Part shown: positions 26,189 to 34,607 of the stretch, one piece after another
Numbering within the stretch: position 1 is the first letter of the stretch
Layout: each line of letters starts with the position of its first letter
Origin: Streptomyces sp. NBC_00250
GTDB lineage: Bacteria; Actinomycetota; Actinomycetes; Streptomycetales; Streptomycetaceae
Direction: 5' to 3'
Length of the DNA stretch: 64,000 nucleotides
NCBI RefSeq assembly: GCF_036192275.1
Contig: NZ_CP108088.1
Location: forward strand, 1,674,001 to 1,738,000
Notes under the pieces: generated by a model
What the model was told of the DNA's origin: nothing
Database searches by the model: none
Seen by the model: only the letters and a program-made list of their open reading frames with translations
Position numbers and translations under genes: made by a program

Positions 26189-27397
26189 ATGGACGGCTAC
26201 TTCAGCAGTCGACTGCATCATCAGCTCAGGGAGACGGTTCGCGATTTCGCAGAGCGTGAGGTTCGGCCACGGATAGCCGAGATGGAGGCGTCCCGCACGG
26301 TCCATCACGAGCTGTCACGGCTGATCGCCGAGCAGGGCTGGCTGGGCGCCACCATCAACCAGGAGTACGGCGGCATGGGCGCCGGTCACCTGGCCAAGAC
26401 CATCATCATCGAGGAGCTGTCCCGGGTCAGCGGCGCCATGGGTGCCATGGTTCAGGCCTCGCAGCTGGGCACCGCCAAGATCGTCCACTTCGGCAGCGAC
26501 GAGCAGCGCAAGACCTGGCTTCCGGCCATCGCCGCCGGTGAGTGCCTGCCGACCATCGCGGTCACCGAGCCCGAGTCCGGTGGTCATGTCCTCGGCATGA
26601 GCGCCAGCGCGGTGCGGGACGGCGACGACTACATCCTCAACGGCAGCAAGGTCTACGTCGGCAACAGCCACGTCGGCGATCTGCACGGCGTCGTGGTCAG
26701 GACCGGTCCCGGTTCGAAGGGCCTCACCGCATTCCTGGTCGAATCCGATCGCCCTGGGTTCAGGACCGGACCGCAGCAGCAGGCCATGGGGCTCCACGGC
26801 TTCAGCTTCGGCGAGCTGATCTTCGAGAACTGCCGGGTTCCGGCCACCAACCGTCTCGGCGACGAGGGCGACGGCCTCTCCGTCGCGTACTCCTCCAGCG
26901 TCCTGTACGGGCGGGCCAACCTCACCGCCGTCTCGCTCGGCATCCACCAGGCGATCCTGGAGGAGACCACCCGCTTCGCCTCCGAGCGCATCCGGTACGG
27001 AAAGCCGCTCCACGACCTCCCCACGGTCAAGCTGAAGCTGGGTCAGATGCAGTCCCGCCTCATGACCGCCCGGCTGGCCGCGTACCACGCCGTGCACCTG
27101 CTCGACCAGGGGCTTTCCTGCGACACGGAGCTGATGAACGCCAAGCTCGTGAATGTCGAGTCGGCGATCGACTCCGGCCGTAACGCCATGGAGATCCACG
27201 CCGCCGCCGGTCTCTTCACGGACCGGGCCATCGAGCGCTACCTCCGCGACGCCCACCACATCTTCGCCCCGGCCGGCACCTCCGACATCCAGCTCCTCCG
27301 GCTGGCCGAGGTCGCCCTCGGCCAGGACAAGGGCAGCTGGTCGGAGCGCCTCTCCGAGCTGGTCCGCACACCGGAGCTGGAGCCCGTGCACGCCTGA
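26189..27397 (+). CDS. Acyl-CoA dehydrogenase
   Basis: A 402-residue FAD enzyme catalysing alpha,beta-dehydrogenation of an acyl-CoA. Landmarks are the mid-domain CLPTIAVTEPESGGHVLGM (about 119-137), ILNGSKVYVGNSHVGD, and the C-terminal RIRYGKPLHDLPTVK and AAAGLFTDRAIERYLRDAHHIFAPAGTSDIQ. The latter is the usual FAD-contact segment near the C-terminus. The ATG at 26189 follows AGGAGAGG at suitable spacing; the frame is open further upstream without a ribosome site. It is monocistronic and closed by a strong terminator. The chain-length specificity is unknown. Confidence 0.9.
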   Translation: MDGYFSSRLHHQLRETVRDFAEREVRPRIAEMEASRTVHHELSRLIAEQGWLGATINQEYGGMGAGHLAKTIIIEELSRVSGAMGAMVQASQLGTAKIVHFGSDEQRKTWLPAIAAGECLPTIAVTEPESGGHVLGMSASAVRDGDDYILNGSKVYVGNSHVGDLHGVVVRTGPGSKGLTAFLVESDRPGFRTGPQQQAMGLHGFSFGELIFENCRVPATNRLGDEGDGLSVAYSSSVLYGRANLTAVSLGIHQAILEETTRFASERIRYGKPLHDLPTVKLKLGQMQSRLMTARLAAYHAVHLLDQGLSCDTELMNAKLVNVESAIDSGRNAMEIHAAAGLFTDRAIERYLRDAHHIFAPAGTSDIQLLRLAEVALGQDKGSWSERLSELVRTPELEPVHA

Positions 27398-27406
27398 CGC
27401 GACGCC

Positions 27407-27467
27407 CCCGATATGCCAAGAGCCCCGGTACGGCCATCGCCGCACCGGGGCTCCCGGCATATCGGGG
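27407..27467. terminator. Strong long-stem terminator
   Basis: ccccgatatgcc pairs with ggcatatcgggg, and a second inner stem agccccggt pairs with accggggct. It lies 10 bp after the dehydrogenase stop and 60 bp before the convergent GAF gene stop, so it probably works for both. Confidence 0.85.
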
Positions 27468-27528
27468 CATCTTGGATGTAACAGTCAGGTACTGACGGTC
27501 AGAGACACGCCGGTCGTCGTTTCGCCGG

Positions 27529-28101
27529 TCAGAACATGCCGTCCTCGCGACGGTTGATCTGCTCCATCAGCTCGGCCGCCATCGCCTTGATCGTCTCGAG
27601 ACCGGCGCGCCCCCACGGCCGGACGTCGGTGTCGACCACGCAGATGGTGCCGAGCGCGACACCGGTGCGGTCTATCAGCGGCGCGCCCATGTAGGAGCGG
27701 ATGCCGATCTCGTCCACGACCGGGTTCCCGGCGAAGCGCGGGTAGTCGCAGACGTCCTCCAGGACGAGCGCCTTACGCCGCACCACCACGTGCGGGCAGT
27801 AGCCGTGGTCGCGGGCCATGAAGCGGCCGACGCCGCCGGCGCCCGCTGCGGCCGCGCCCAGGTCGCTGCCGGAGTGGGTGCCCTCGGGGGTGTGCAGGCC
27901 GGCGAAGAACTGCCGGTTCTCGTCGATGAAGTTGACCATCGAGAACGGGGCGCCGGTCACGTCCGCGAGGCGGTGGGCGAATTCGTCGAACGCCGGCTCC
28001 GGCCGCTCACCGAGACCGAGTTCGCGCAGCCGCTGCACACGGGCGGGCGCGTCCTTGTCGACGGGGGTCAGCAGGAGGTGACCGGTGGGGTCGTACGTCA
28101 T
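27529..28101 (-). CDS. GAF-domain protein at the end of a conservon
   Basis: A 190-residue soluble protein that is essentially one GAF domain. Typical parts are FSMVNFIDENRQFFAGLHTP, RDHGYCPHVVVRRKALVLEDV, and RSYMGAPLIDRTGVALGTICVVD. GAF domains bind small ligands or cyclic nucleotides, or sense redox. The ATG overlaps the stop of the Ras-like GTPase gene (ATGA), placing it as the fifth gene of the operon. Some conservons instead carry cytochrome P450 genes at this place, so a sensory GAF protein is a variant. It may relay or receive the GTPase signal; this is inferred. Confidence 0.85.
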   Translation of the reverse strand: MTYDPTGHLLLTPVDKDAPARVQRLRELGLGERPEPAFDEFAHRLADVTGAPFSMVNFIDENRQFFAGLHTPEGTHSGSDLGAAAAGAGGVGRFMARDHGYCPHVVVRRKALVLEDVCDYPRFAGNPVVDEIGIRSYMGAPLIDRTGVALGTICVVDTDVRPWGRAGLETIKAMAAELMEQINRREDGMF

Positions 28102-28721
28102 GGCGTGGCTCCGTAGCTCGGCACGGCGGCCGGGATGGTGGTGAGCAGATGCTGGACGAGGGTCAGCAGGGTGCGGATGCCGGAGCTGGAGATCCGGGCG
28201 TCGCAGAGGACGACCGGCACCTCCGGCTTGAGGTCGAGCGCGGACCGGATCTCGTCCGGCTCGTAGCGGAAGGAGCCGTCGAACTCGTTGACCGCCACGA
28301 CGAACCGGATGCCCCGTCGTTCGAAGAAGTCCACGGCGGAGAAGCACTCCTGGAGCCTGCGGGTGTCGGCGAGGACGACCGCCCCGAGCGCGCCCTCGGA
28401 GAGTTCGTCCCACATGAACCAGAAGCGCTCCTGGCCGGGGGTGCCGAACAGGTAGAGGACGTGGCGGTCGTCGAGCGTGATGCGGCCGAAGTCCATGGCG
28501 ACGGTGGTCGTGGTCTTGGACTCCACGCCCTCCAGGCTGTCGGTGGCGGCGCTGACCGAGGTCAGCAGCTCTTCGGTGCTCAGGGGTTCGATCTCGCTGA
28601 CCGCGCCCACGAGGGTCGTCTTGCCCACGCCGAAGCCGCCCGCCACCAGGATCTTGAGCGCGGTGGGGAACGGGTCGGTCGCGAGACTGTCGTGGCGCTC
28701 AGAGCCGCTGTCGTAGGCCAT
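28098..28721 (-). CDS. Conservon Ras-like GTP-binding protein (CvnD type)
   Basis: A 207-residue small GTPase of the MglA/CvnD group. The P-loop is GGFGVGKTTLVG (about 31-42). The switch region reads LYLFGTPGQERFWFMW, with GTPGQ in the place of the Ras DxxGQ. The NxxD-like base motif appears as AVNEFDG (about 145-151). It is translated in overlap with the upstream CvnC gene (23 bp) and the downstream GAF gene. In known conservons this protein associates with CvnB at the membrane complex. Confidence 0.92.
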   Translation of the reverse strand: MAYDSGSERHDSLATDPFPTALKILVAGGFGVGKTTLVGAVSEIEPLSTEELLTSVSAATDSLEGVESKTTTTVAMDFGRITLDDRHVLYLFGTPGQERFWFMWDELSEGALGAVVLADTRRLQECFSAVDFFERRGIRFVVAVNEFDGSFRYEPDEIRSALDLKPEVPVVLCDARISSSGIRTLLTLVQHLLTTIPAAVPSYGATP

Positions 28722-29076
28722 CGAGCACTGCCTCCAGCAAGGAACGGTCGGTTGGGTTGGCGTGGAACCGGGGAGCGCGGGCGGTGAGTGCCCCGCAGTC
28801 CACGAGGTCGGAGAGCAGGACCTTGGTGACCACGGCGGGGAGCCGTAAGTGCGCCGCGATCTCGGCCACCGAGGTGGGCCCGTCGCACAGCCCGAGGGCC
28901 AGGCTGTGCTCGGGACCCATGTGGGCCTGGGGTGACGACCCGGTCGCCATCACCATGGACAGCAGGTCCAGTGCGGTGGTCGGCTTGGTCCGGCCACCGC
29001 TGACGGTGTACGGGCGGATCAGCCGGCCGGCCGCGTCGTCGAGCCAGGGCCCTTCCTGAGGGGTCGTCACGTTCAC
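28699..29076 (-). CDS. Conservon DUF742 protein (CvnC type)
   Basis: A 125-residue DUF742 protein. It has RLIRPYTVSGGRTKPT near the N-terminus and a winged-helix-like segment SVAEIAAHLRLPAVVTKVLLSDL. CvnC proteins have a putative DNA-binding or adapter fold. The GTG at 29076 overlaps the CvnB stop (GTGA). It sits in the invariant cvnA-B-C-D order. Confidence 0.92.
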   Translation of the reverse strand: MNVTTPQEGPWLDDAAGRLIRPYTVSGGRTKPTTALDLLSMVMATGSSPQAHMGPEHSLALGLCDGPTSVAEIAAHLRLPAVVTKVLLSDLVDCGALTARAPRFHANPTDRSLLEAVLDGLRQRL

Positions 29077-29507
29077 TGGCCGATGCCGCCCACCGCTCCG
29101 GCTGCCTGCCGGGCGGGGGTGACCAGGTACGGCCGGACGCTCTTGACGAGCATCGCCATCTCGTACCCGAGGACCGCGGCGTCCGCCTCGCGCCCGGCGA
29201 GGACGGCCAGGCAGGTGCCGGAGCCCGCGGTGGACACGAACAGGAGGGTGGAGTCGAGCTCCACGACCACCTGGCGCACCTCGCCGCCGTCGCCGAACCG
29301 GGCGCCCGCGCTCCGGCCGAGCGAGTAGAGCCCGGAGGCGAGGGCCGCCATGTGGTCGGCGGCGTCGGGGTCGAGACCGTGGACGGATTTCACGAGGCCG
29401 TCGGAGGAGAGCAGAACGGCGTTGCGGGTGTACGGGACCCGCTGGACCAGGCCGCTCAGCAGCCAGTCGAGATCCGAGGAATGGCCGGTCGGCACATTGC
29501 TCGCCAT
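29073..29507 (-). CDS. Conservon roadblock/LC7 protein (CvnB type)
   Basis: A 144-residue roadblock/LC7 domain protein, with DLDWLLSGLVQRVPYTRNAVLLSSDGL at the N-terminus and DAAVLGYEMAMLVKSV at the C-terminus. This family acts as a regulator of small GTPases (MglB-like), here the CvnD protein. Its gene lies 5 bp after the kinase-like gene. Confidence 0.93.
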   Translation of the reverse strand: MASNVPTGHSSDLDWLLSGLVQRVPYTRNAVLLSSDGLVKSVHGLDPDAADHMAALASGLYSLGRSAGARFGDGGEVRQVVVELDSTLLFVSTAGSGTCLAVLAGREADAAVLGYEMAMLVKSVRPYLVTPARQAAGAVGGIGQ

Positions 29508-29512
29508 GGTGT

Positions 29513-31477
29513 CTACTCCTTGTGCGCGTCGCCTGGACGCAGCGATTCATGGGGGGCGGGCTGGGACTCGGCGAGACCGATGCCGCGCTGGAACGCGGCC
29601 ATCAAGCCGGGGTCGTGCAGGGCGTGCTCCTCGGGCTTGCGGGCCACGGGCTCGTCGCGCAGCTGCGGGACGATGTGCTCCTGGGCGCGCCGCTTGGGGA
29701 GCACGGGCCGGCCGTTGGCCTCGGGCGCCGCCGGGGGGAGTGGCGACATGAGGGAGGCCGGGGGGCCCGGGTGTGCGCCGCCGGCCGCCTGGGCCGGTAT
29801 CACGGGCGTACGGCCGGAGTCCGCGTACCCGTTCGACCGCTCGGTGGTGCGGGGGTAGGTGAGCGGGTCGTGGGCCTCTTCGTGGCGGACGGCGGTCCGC
29901 TCCGGGGAGGGCACGGACTGCGGCACGGAGTGCGGTGCCGACTGAGGTGCCGACTGAGCCACGGACTGCGGGACGAGTCCGGTGGGGGCCGTCGTGCCCA
30001 TGGCCGCGGGCACGGGCGCGTGGGGGTGGGCCGGTGCCGGGGCCATCGGAGCCGTCATGGGGGCCGGCATGGGCGCCGGGGCCGTCATCGGGGCGGTGAC
30101 CGCGGGCGCGGGCTGCGACGGCGCCTGCGGCTGCGTCGCCGGCTGGGGCTGCATCTGCACCTGGTTCGGCGGGACCGCGGCGGAACCGGCGGTCGCGGCG
30201 GCCTGGCGCTCGTGCTGGGCGAGACCCTCGGGGTCGGCGCCGAGGAGGCCCTGCGGGAGGACGAGAACGGCCTGGACTCCGCCGTAGATGTTGGACTGCA
30301 GGCGTACGGCGATGCCGTGGCGGCGGGCGAGGGCCGAGACGACGAAGAGTCCGATGCGGCCGTCCTGGAGCAGGTGCGCCACGTTGACCTGGTCGGGGTC
30401 GGCGAGCAGGGCGTTCATCTTGTTCTGCTCGGTGACGGGCATGCCGAGACCGCGGTCCTCGACCTCGATCGCGAGGCCGGCCGTGACGTACTGCGCGCGG
30501 AGCAGCACCGTGGTGTGCGGCGCGGAGAACAGCGTGGCGTTCTCGACGAGTTCGGCCAGGAGGTGGATGACGTCGGCCACCGCATGGCCCCGGAGCGTGC
30601 CGTCGATCGGGGGTACGAGCTTCACCCGCGGGTACTGCTCGACCTCGGCGATGGAGGAGCGCAGCACCTCGGTCATGGTGACCGGGTTCGACCACTGGCG
30701 GCGGGAGATGGCGCCACCGAGCACGGCGAGGTTCTCGGCGTGCCGGCGGATGCGGGTGGCCAGGTGGTCGACGTGGAACAGGCCCTTGAGCAGCTCCGGG
30801 TCCTCGACCTCGTTCTCCAGCTCGTCGAGGAGCTGGATCTCGCGGTGGACCAGGGACTGCAGGCGCCGGGCGAGGTTGACGAAGACCTCGACCTTCTGTT
30901 CGTTGCCGACGCTGCTGGAGAGCCGGGACGCCTGCACGACGGCTGCCACGGCGGCCTCGTGAGAGCGTGTCAGCTCGTGCGAGAGCAGGTCGAATTCGTC
31001 GCCGGACGCGGTGCCGGTCGGCAGCGCGGGGCGGGGCGCGATGCCCTCACCCTTGCGCAACTGTTCGACGATCGTACGCAGTTCGCCCTGGCTGTTGCTG
31101 CTGGTGCGGCGCAGGGCGTTGCAGCGGTCGAGGACGGCCTTGGCGGCCCTGTCCGCGCCGAGCGCGGCGGCCGTCACCGAGGCGACGGTGAGGGCGGCGG
31201 CGCCGGTGAGCGCGGCCCAGAGGCCGGGCGTCGGGGTGGCGCCGGTGGAGCGGATGGTGAAGAGCACTGCCGCGGCTCCGCCCAGTGCCACCGCGACGGC
31301 GGGAAGCACGGAGGTACGGAGGAGTTGGGGGCGTATGCGGGCTTCTGTCGTGTGCGACGCGGGGGGCTGCGCCGGGGGGTTGCTACCGGTACCGGGGGCG
31401 GGGCGGGCGCCTGACCGGCCGTGCCGCCCGCCCTCGCGTCGATCGGACCGCGAGGCGGGTGCGCGAAGTTGAGACAT
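29513..31477 (-). CDS. Conservon histidine kinase-like ATPase (CvnA type)
   Basis: A 654-residue membrane sensor. Two close hydrophobic segments are near residues 45-95, with a very short external loop, so no large extracellular sensor exists. A helical linker follows, then FHVDHLATRIRRHAENLAVLGG as dimerisation helix, and a HATPase domain with LVENATLFSAPHTTV (N-box), VEDRGLGMP (G1) and GRIGLFVVSALARRHG (G2). The C-terminal ~220 residues are Ala/Pro/Met/Gln-rich and disordered. The start at 31477 was chosen for AAGGAC before it; in-frame ATGs at 31537 and 31579 are possible. It heads the five-gene conservon. Confidence 0.9.
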   Translation of the reverse strand: MSQLRAPASRSDRREGGRHGRSGARPAPGTGSNPPAQPPASHTTEARIRPQLLRTSVLPAVAVALGGAAAVLFTIRSTGATPTPGLWAALTGAAALTVASVTAAALGADRAAKAVLDRCNALRRTSSNSQGELRTIVEQLRKGEGIAPRPALPTGTASGDEFDLLSHELTRSHEAAVAAVVQASRLSSSVGNEQKVEVFVNLARRLQSLVHREIQLLDELENEVEDPELLKGLFHVDHLATRIRRHAENLAVLGGAISRRQWSNPVTMTEVLRSSIAEVEQYPRVKLVPPIDGTLRGHAVADVIHLLAELVENATLFSAPHTTVLLRAQYVTAGLAIEVEDRGLGMPVTEQNKMNALLADPDQVNVAHLLQDGRIGLFVVSALARRHGIAVRLQSNIYGGVQAVLVLPQGLLGADPEGLAQHERQAAATAGSAAVPPNQVQMQPQPATQPQAPSQPAPAVTAPMTAPAPMPAPMTAPMAPAPAHPHAPVPAAMGTTAPTGLVPQSVAQSAPQSAPHSVPQSVPSPERTAVRHEEAHDPLTYPRTTERSNGYADSGRTPVIPAQAAGGAHPGPPASLMSPLPPAAPEANGRPVLPKRRAQEHIVPQLRDEPVARKPEEHALHDPGLMAAFQRGIGLAESQPAPHESLRPGDAHKE

Positions 31478-31573
31478 GAGTGTCCTTGGTACGTACGTGC
31501 CCAGGAATCGGCGTACTGCGGGGGTGTGCTTCGGCATCGTGCGAAGTGTGCTGAGGGGGTGGACTCGGGGGCT

Positions 31574-31622
31574 TTGCAAGGGTGTTGCGGGGGTTCTTGC
31601 AAGGGGTCCTGCGGGGGTGGTT
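31574..31622. repeat. Imperfect 23-bp direct repeat in the conservon leader
   Basis: ttgcaaggg occurs at 31574 and 31597, each followed by a gcgggggt stretch. It lies 97-145 bp before the chosen kinase start and could be a regulatory element. In the remaining 448-bp gap (31478-31925) only the terminator at 31831 is evident. Confidence 0.4.
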
Positions 31623-31830
31623 CACATGGTGGACGACATGACTGCGATGAGCCTACCGATGATCACCAACCACACACTGTAGTCGTCAACCGTTCATGTG
31701 CGGTGCGCAGTTGGCAAACTTACCCGTAGAGCCGCCCGCTCTGGTATCACCCCTTCCACAACAGGCCGAGAAGCTTCGGCCGAAAGTCGACGCCGCGACG
31801 GGGATGGGGCAGCGAGCACCGGGAACGGAA

Positions 31831-31862
31831 GAGGGCGGAGGCGTTCCCACGCCTCCGCCCTC
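31831..31862 (-). terminator. Perfect 14-bp hairpin after the MBL-fold gene
   Basis: gagggcggaggcgt and acgcctccgccctc pair perfectly around a tccc tetraloop, 64 bp beyond the metallo-hydrolase stop. Confidence 0.85.
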
Positions 31863-31925
31863 TGCGGAAATCGTCCCCGACCGGAATCCCCGGGCGGGGT
31901 GCGGACCGACCGGTCCGCTCGACCC

Positions 31926-33221
31926 TCAGGGGGTCCGTGCCGCCTCCGGCGCACCGCGGCCGGCGTCCGTACCGGGCTCGCCGGAGGTCGACCCGGCGTC
32001 CACGGCCTCGTTCGCGGCCCTGTTCGCGTCCGCGTTCCCGTCCGACACGCCGGTGAGTGACCGATTACCGTCGGTGAGAGCCGGAGCCGCCCAGCCGCCC
32101 GAGGGGACCCGGGCGACCGGACGCCACCAGGGGCTGTCCGGCACCTGCTCGGCGCCCGGCTCGAAGGGTTCGCCCGGGATGGGCAGGGCGATCCGCTGGG
32201 CGGCTCCGGCGGCGGCCTCGACCGTGCCCTCCCCCGGTTCGGCCCACGGGTGCGGGGCGAGGTTGAAGGTGCCCCAGTGGATCGGCAGCATCACCCCGGC
32301 GGGACCGCCGCCCTGGAGGTCCAGATGCGCCCGCATGCCCTCCTCCGGGGTCATGTGGATGTCGGTCCAGAACTCCGAGTAGGCGCCGATCTGGATCATG
32401 GTGGCGTCGAAGGGGCCGTGGGCCGCGCCGATGTCCTTGAATCCGGAGAAGTATCCGGTGTCCCCGCTGTGGAAGATCCGGTGGGAGGGTCCCGTCACCA
32501 CCCAGGAGGCCCAGAGCGTCATCTGCCGGTTGCGCAGTCCGCGGCCGCAGAAGTGCCGGGCCGGGGTGGCCGTGAGCCGCAGCTCGCCGATCTCGGTGGA
32601 CTCGTTCCAGTCCAGCTCGCGGAGGCGGGAGGCGGGCACCCCCCAGCGCTCCAGGTGCGCGCCGACGCCCAGCGGCACCGCGAAGACGGTGTCGGTGGTG
32701 GCGAGCGCCTTGATCGTCGGCAGGTCGAGGTGGTCGTAGTGGTCGTGCGAGATCACGACGACGTCGACCGGACCGAGCGCGGCGAGCGGCGCGGGCACCG
32801 GGTGCAGCCGCTTGGGGCCGGCGAAGGGGAAGGGGGAGCAGCGCTCGCCCCAGACGGGGTCGAAGAGGACCCGGTGGCCGTCGATCTCGGCGAGGACGCC
32901 GGAGTGCCCCATCCAGGTCAGACGCAGGCCGGTGGCCGGGGGCCTGGCCAGGTCGGCGATCGTGGTGGGGTGGACGGGGATCGTGCCGGTGGGGGCGCGG
33001 CGCGAACGGCCTTCCTTGTCGAAGTAGATCTTGGCGAACTCGACACTGGAGCCGGAGGGGCCGCGCCGGGCGGGTTCGGGGTTCTGGAAGATCCCGTCCG
33101 CGAAGTTCGGCGAGCGGTGGATACGGGCGAGGCGCTCGCCCGTGGGGTCCGCGCCGAAGGACTCGGGGCGCAGCGCGCGCAGCCGGGCCCGTGGCGAACG
33201 GTCGGAGCCGGTACCGGTCAC
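31926..33221 (-). CDS. MBL-fold metallo-hydrolase (UlaG/NAPE-PLD-like)
   Basis: A 431-residue metallo-beta-lactamase-fold protein. The metal motif is VISHDHYDHLDLPT (about 157-170), with further ligands in ATPARHFCGRG, HSGDTGYFSGF and LPIHWGTFNLAPH. The pattern WMGHSGVLAEIDGHRVLFDPVWG at the start is typical of the L-ascorbate-6-P lactonase/NAPE-PLD-like group. The GTG at 33221 follows AGGAGGTCCT. The last ~60 residues are disordered. It is divergent from an amino-acid dehydrogenase gene with a perfect palindrome in between. Substrate unknown. Confidence 0.88.
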   Translation of the reverse strand: MTGTGSDRSPRARLRALRPESFGADPTGERLARIHRSPNFADGIFQNPEPARRGPSGSSVEFAKIYFDKEGRSRRAPTGTIPVHPTTIADLARPPATGLRLTWMGHSGVLAEIDGHRVLFDPVWGERCSPFPFAGPKRLHPVPAPLAALGPVDVVVISHDHYDHLDLPTIKALATTDTVFAVPLGVGAHLERWGVPASRLRELDWNESTEIGELRLTATPARHFCGRGLRNRQMTLWASWVVTGPSHRIFHSGDTGYFSGFKDIGAAHGPFDATMIQIGAYSEFWTDIHMTPEEGMRAHLDLQGGGPAGVMLPIHWGTFNLAPHPWAEPGEGTVEAAAGAAQRIALPIPGEPFEPGAEQVPDSPWWRPVARVPSGGWAAPALTDGNRSLTGVSDGNADANRAANEAVDAGSTSGEPGTDAGRGAPEAARTP

Positions 33222-33287
33222 AGGACCTCCTGATCTCTGGGGGTCGTTCCATTATGGGCGGACCGCGCGGCGAACGGTCGGGACGGT

Positions 33288-33319
33288 CGGCCATACTGAA
33301 CCACCATTCAGTATGGCCG
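33288..33319. promoter_or_regulatory. Perfect 13-bp-arm palindrome in a divergent promoter (TetR-type operator candidate)
   Basis: cggccatactgaa-ccacca-ttcagtatggccg lies between the MBL-fold gene (start 33221) and the dehydrogenase gene (start 33365). Its size and A/T-rich inner arms (atactgaa/ttcagtat) are like operators of TetR-family repressors, and a TetR gene lies just downstream of the dehydrogenase at 34608. A shorter GC hairpin (gccgccctc/gagggcggc) follows at 33315-33336. Confidence 0.7.
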
Positions 33320-33364
33320 CCCTCGACGAGGGCGGCCGGACCGTCCCTCCCGAGGAGATGCGCG

Positions 33365-34543
33365 ATGAGTACCGCCCCCCTGCTTTCCGTCGGCTGGACC
33401 GACCACGTGACCGGCCGCCGGGGCCACCTGGTGGTCGACCGGCTGGTGCGCGGAGTGGCCAGCGGCGGTCTGCGGATGCGGGAGGGGTGCACGGCGGAGG
33501 AGGTCGCCGGACTCGCCCGCGGGATGACCATGAAGGAAGCCCTGCACTACGACCCGAAGGGCCGGTACGTCCCGCTGGGCGGCGCCAAGGGAGGCATCGA
33601 CTGCGACCCCCGCTCCCCCGAGGCGTACGGCGTGCTCGTGCGCTACCTGCGGGCGATGCGGCCGTACGTCGAGCGGTTCTGGACCACCGGGGAGGACCTG
33701 GGGCTCACCCAGGACCTGGTGGACCGTGCCGTGACCGAGGCGGGCCTCGTCTCCTCGGTGCAGGCCGTCTACCCGCTCCTGGAGGACGAGGCGGCCGCCC
33801 GCAAGAGGCTCGCCGACGCCTTCGCGATCGAGGTCGACGGCATCGGCCTCGACGAGCTGGTGGGCGGTCTCGGGGTCGCCGAGTCCGTGCTCGTCGCCCT
33901 CGACCGGGCCGGCCGGGAGTACGCCGGGACCCGGGTCTCCGTGCAGGGCCTCGGCACGATGGGCGGGGCGACCGCCCGGTTCCTGGCGCGGTCCGGGCTG
34001 CGGGTGGTGGCCGTGGCCGACGTCCGGGGCACGATCGTGAACCCCGACGGCCTCGACGTCGAGGCACTGCTCGCGGCCCGCGACGCCCACGGGGCCGTCG
34101 ACCGCTCCGCGCTGCGCCCCGGGGACCGGGAGGAGCCCGGCGACGCCTGGCTCACGGCCGAGGCGGAGGTCCTGGTCCCGGCGGCCGTGTCGTACGCGAT
34201 CGACGCCGGGAACCAGGGACGGATCACGGCCCGCTGGATCGCCGAGGCGGCCAACATGCCGGTCCGTCCGGAGGCCGAGGAGGCCCTGGCCGCGCGCGGG
34301 GTCACGGTGCTGCCCGACGTGGTCGTGAACTCCTGCACCAACGCCTGGTGGTGGTGGACGCTCTTCGGCGACATCGAGGCCGACGCCGACCAGTCCTTCG
34401 ACCGGGTGCGCACGGCGATGCGGACGCTCGTCGGCGGGATGCTCGACCGGGCGGCGGCGGACGGCACGAGCCCGCGCGCCGCGGCGCACGCGCTGGTGGA
34501 GGAGCGACTGCCGCAGATCGCCGAACGCTACGGCTGGTACTGA
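33365..34543 (+). CDS. Glu/Leu/Phe/Val dehydrogenase family protein
   Basis: A 392-residue NAD(P)-linked amino-acid dehydrogenase, interconverting an amino acid with its 2-oxo acid and ammonia. Landmarks are GLRMREGCTAEEV, the GMTMKEAL segment, the glycine-rich VPLGGAKGGID with the catalytic Lys (about 80), and the dinucleotide-binding VQGLGTMGGATARF near 197. The C-terminal segment reads VVNSCTNAWWWW, which differs from the usual xNAGGV-like sequence of glutamate/leucine enzymes, so the specificity may be unusual. The ATG at 33365 follows GAGGAGATGCG. A TetR gene follows on the same strand. Confidence 0.88.
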   Translation: MSTAPLLSVGWTDHVTGRRGHLVVDRLVRGVASGGLRMREGCTAEEVAGLARGMTMKEALHYDPKGRYVPLGGAKGGIDCDPRSPEAYGVLVRYLRAMRPYVERFWTTGEDLGLTQDLVDRAVTEAGLVSSVQAVYPLLEDEAAARKRLADAFAIEVDGIGLDELVGGLGVAESVLVALDRAGREYAGTRVSVQGLGTMGGATARFLARSGLRVVAVADVRGTIVNPDGLDVEALLAARDAHGAVDRSALRPGDREEPGDAWLTAEAEVLVPAAVSYAIDAGNQGRITARWIAEAANMPVRPEAEEALAARGVTVLPDVVVNSCTNAWWWWTLFGDIEADADQSFDRVRTAMRTLVGGMLDRAAADGTSPRAAAHALVEERLPQIAERYGWY

Positions 34544-34607
34544 AGCGGCCACACCCCGCAGCCGCGGACGATCATGACCGCGTCATGTGCTGTGTAGGCT
34601 GCGTGGC

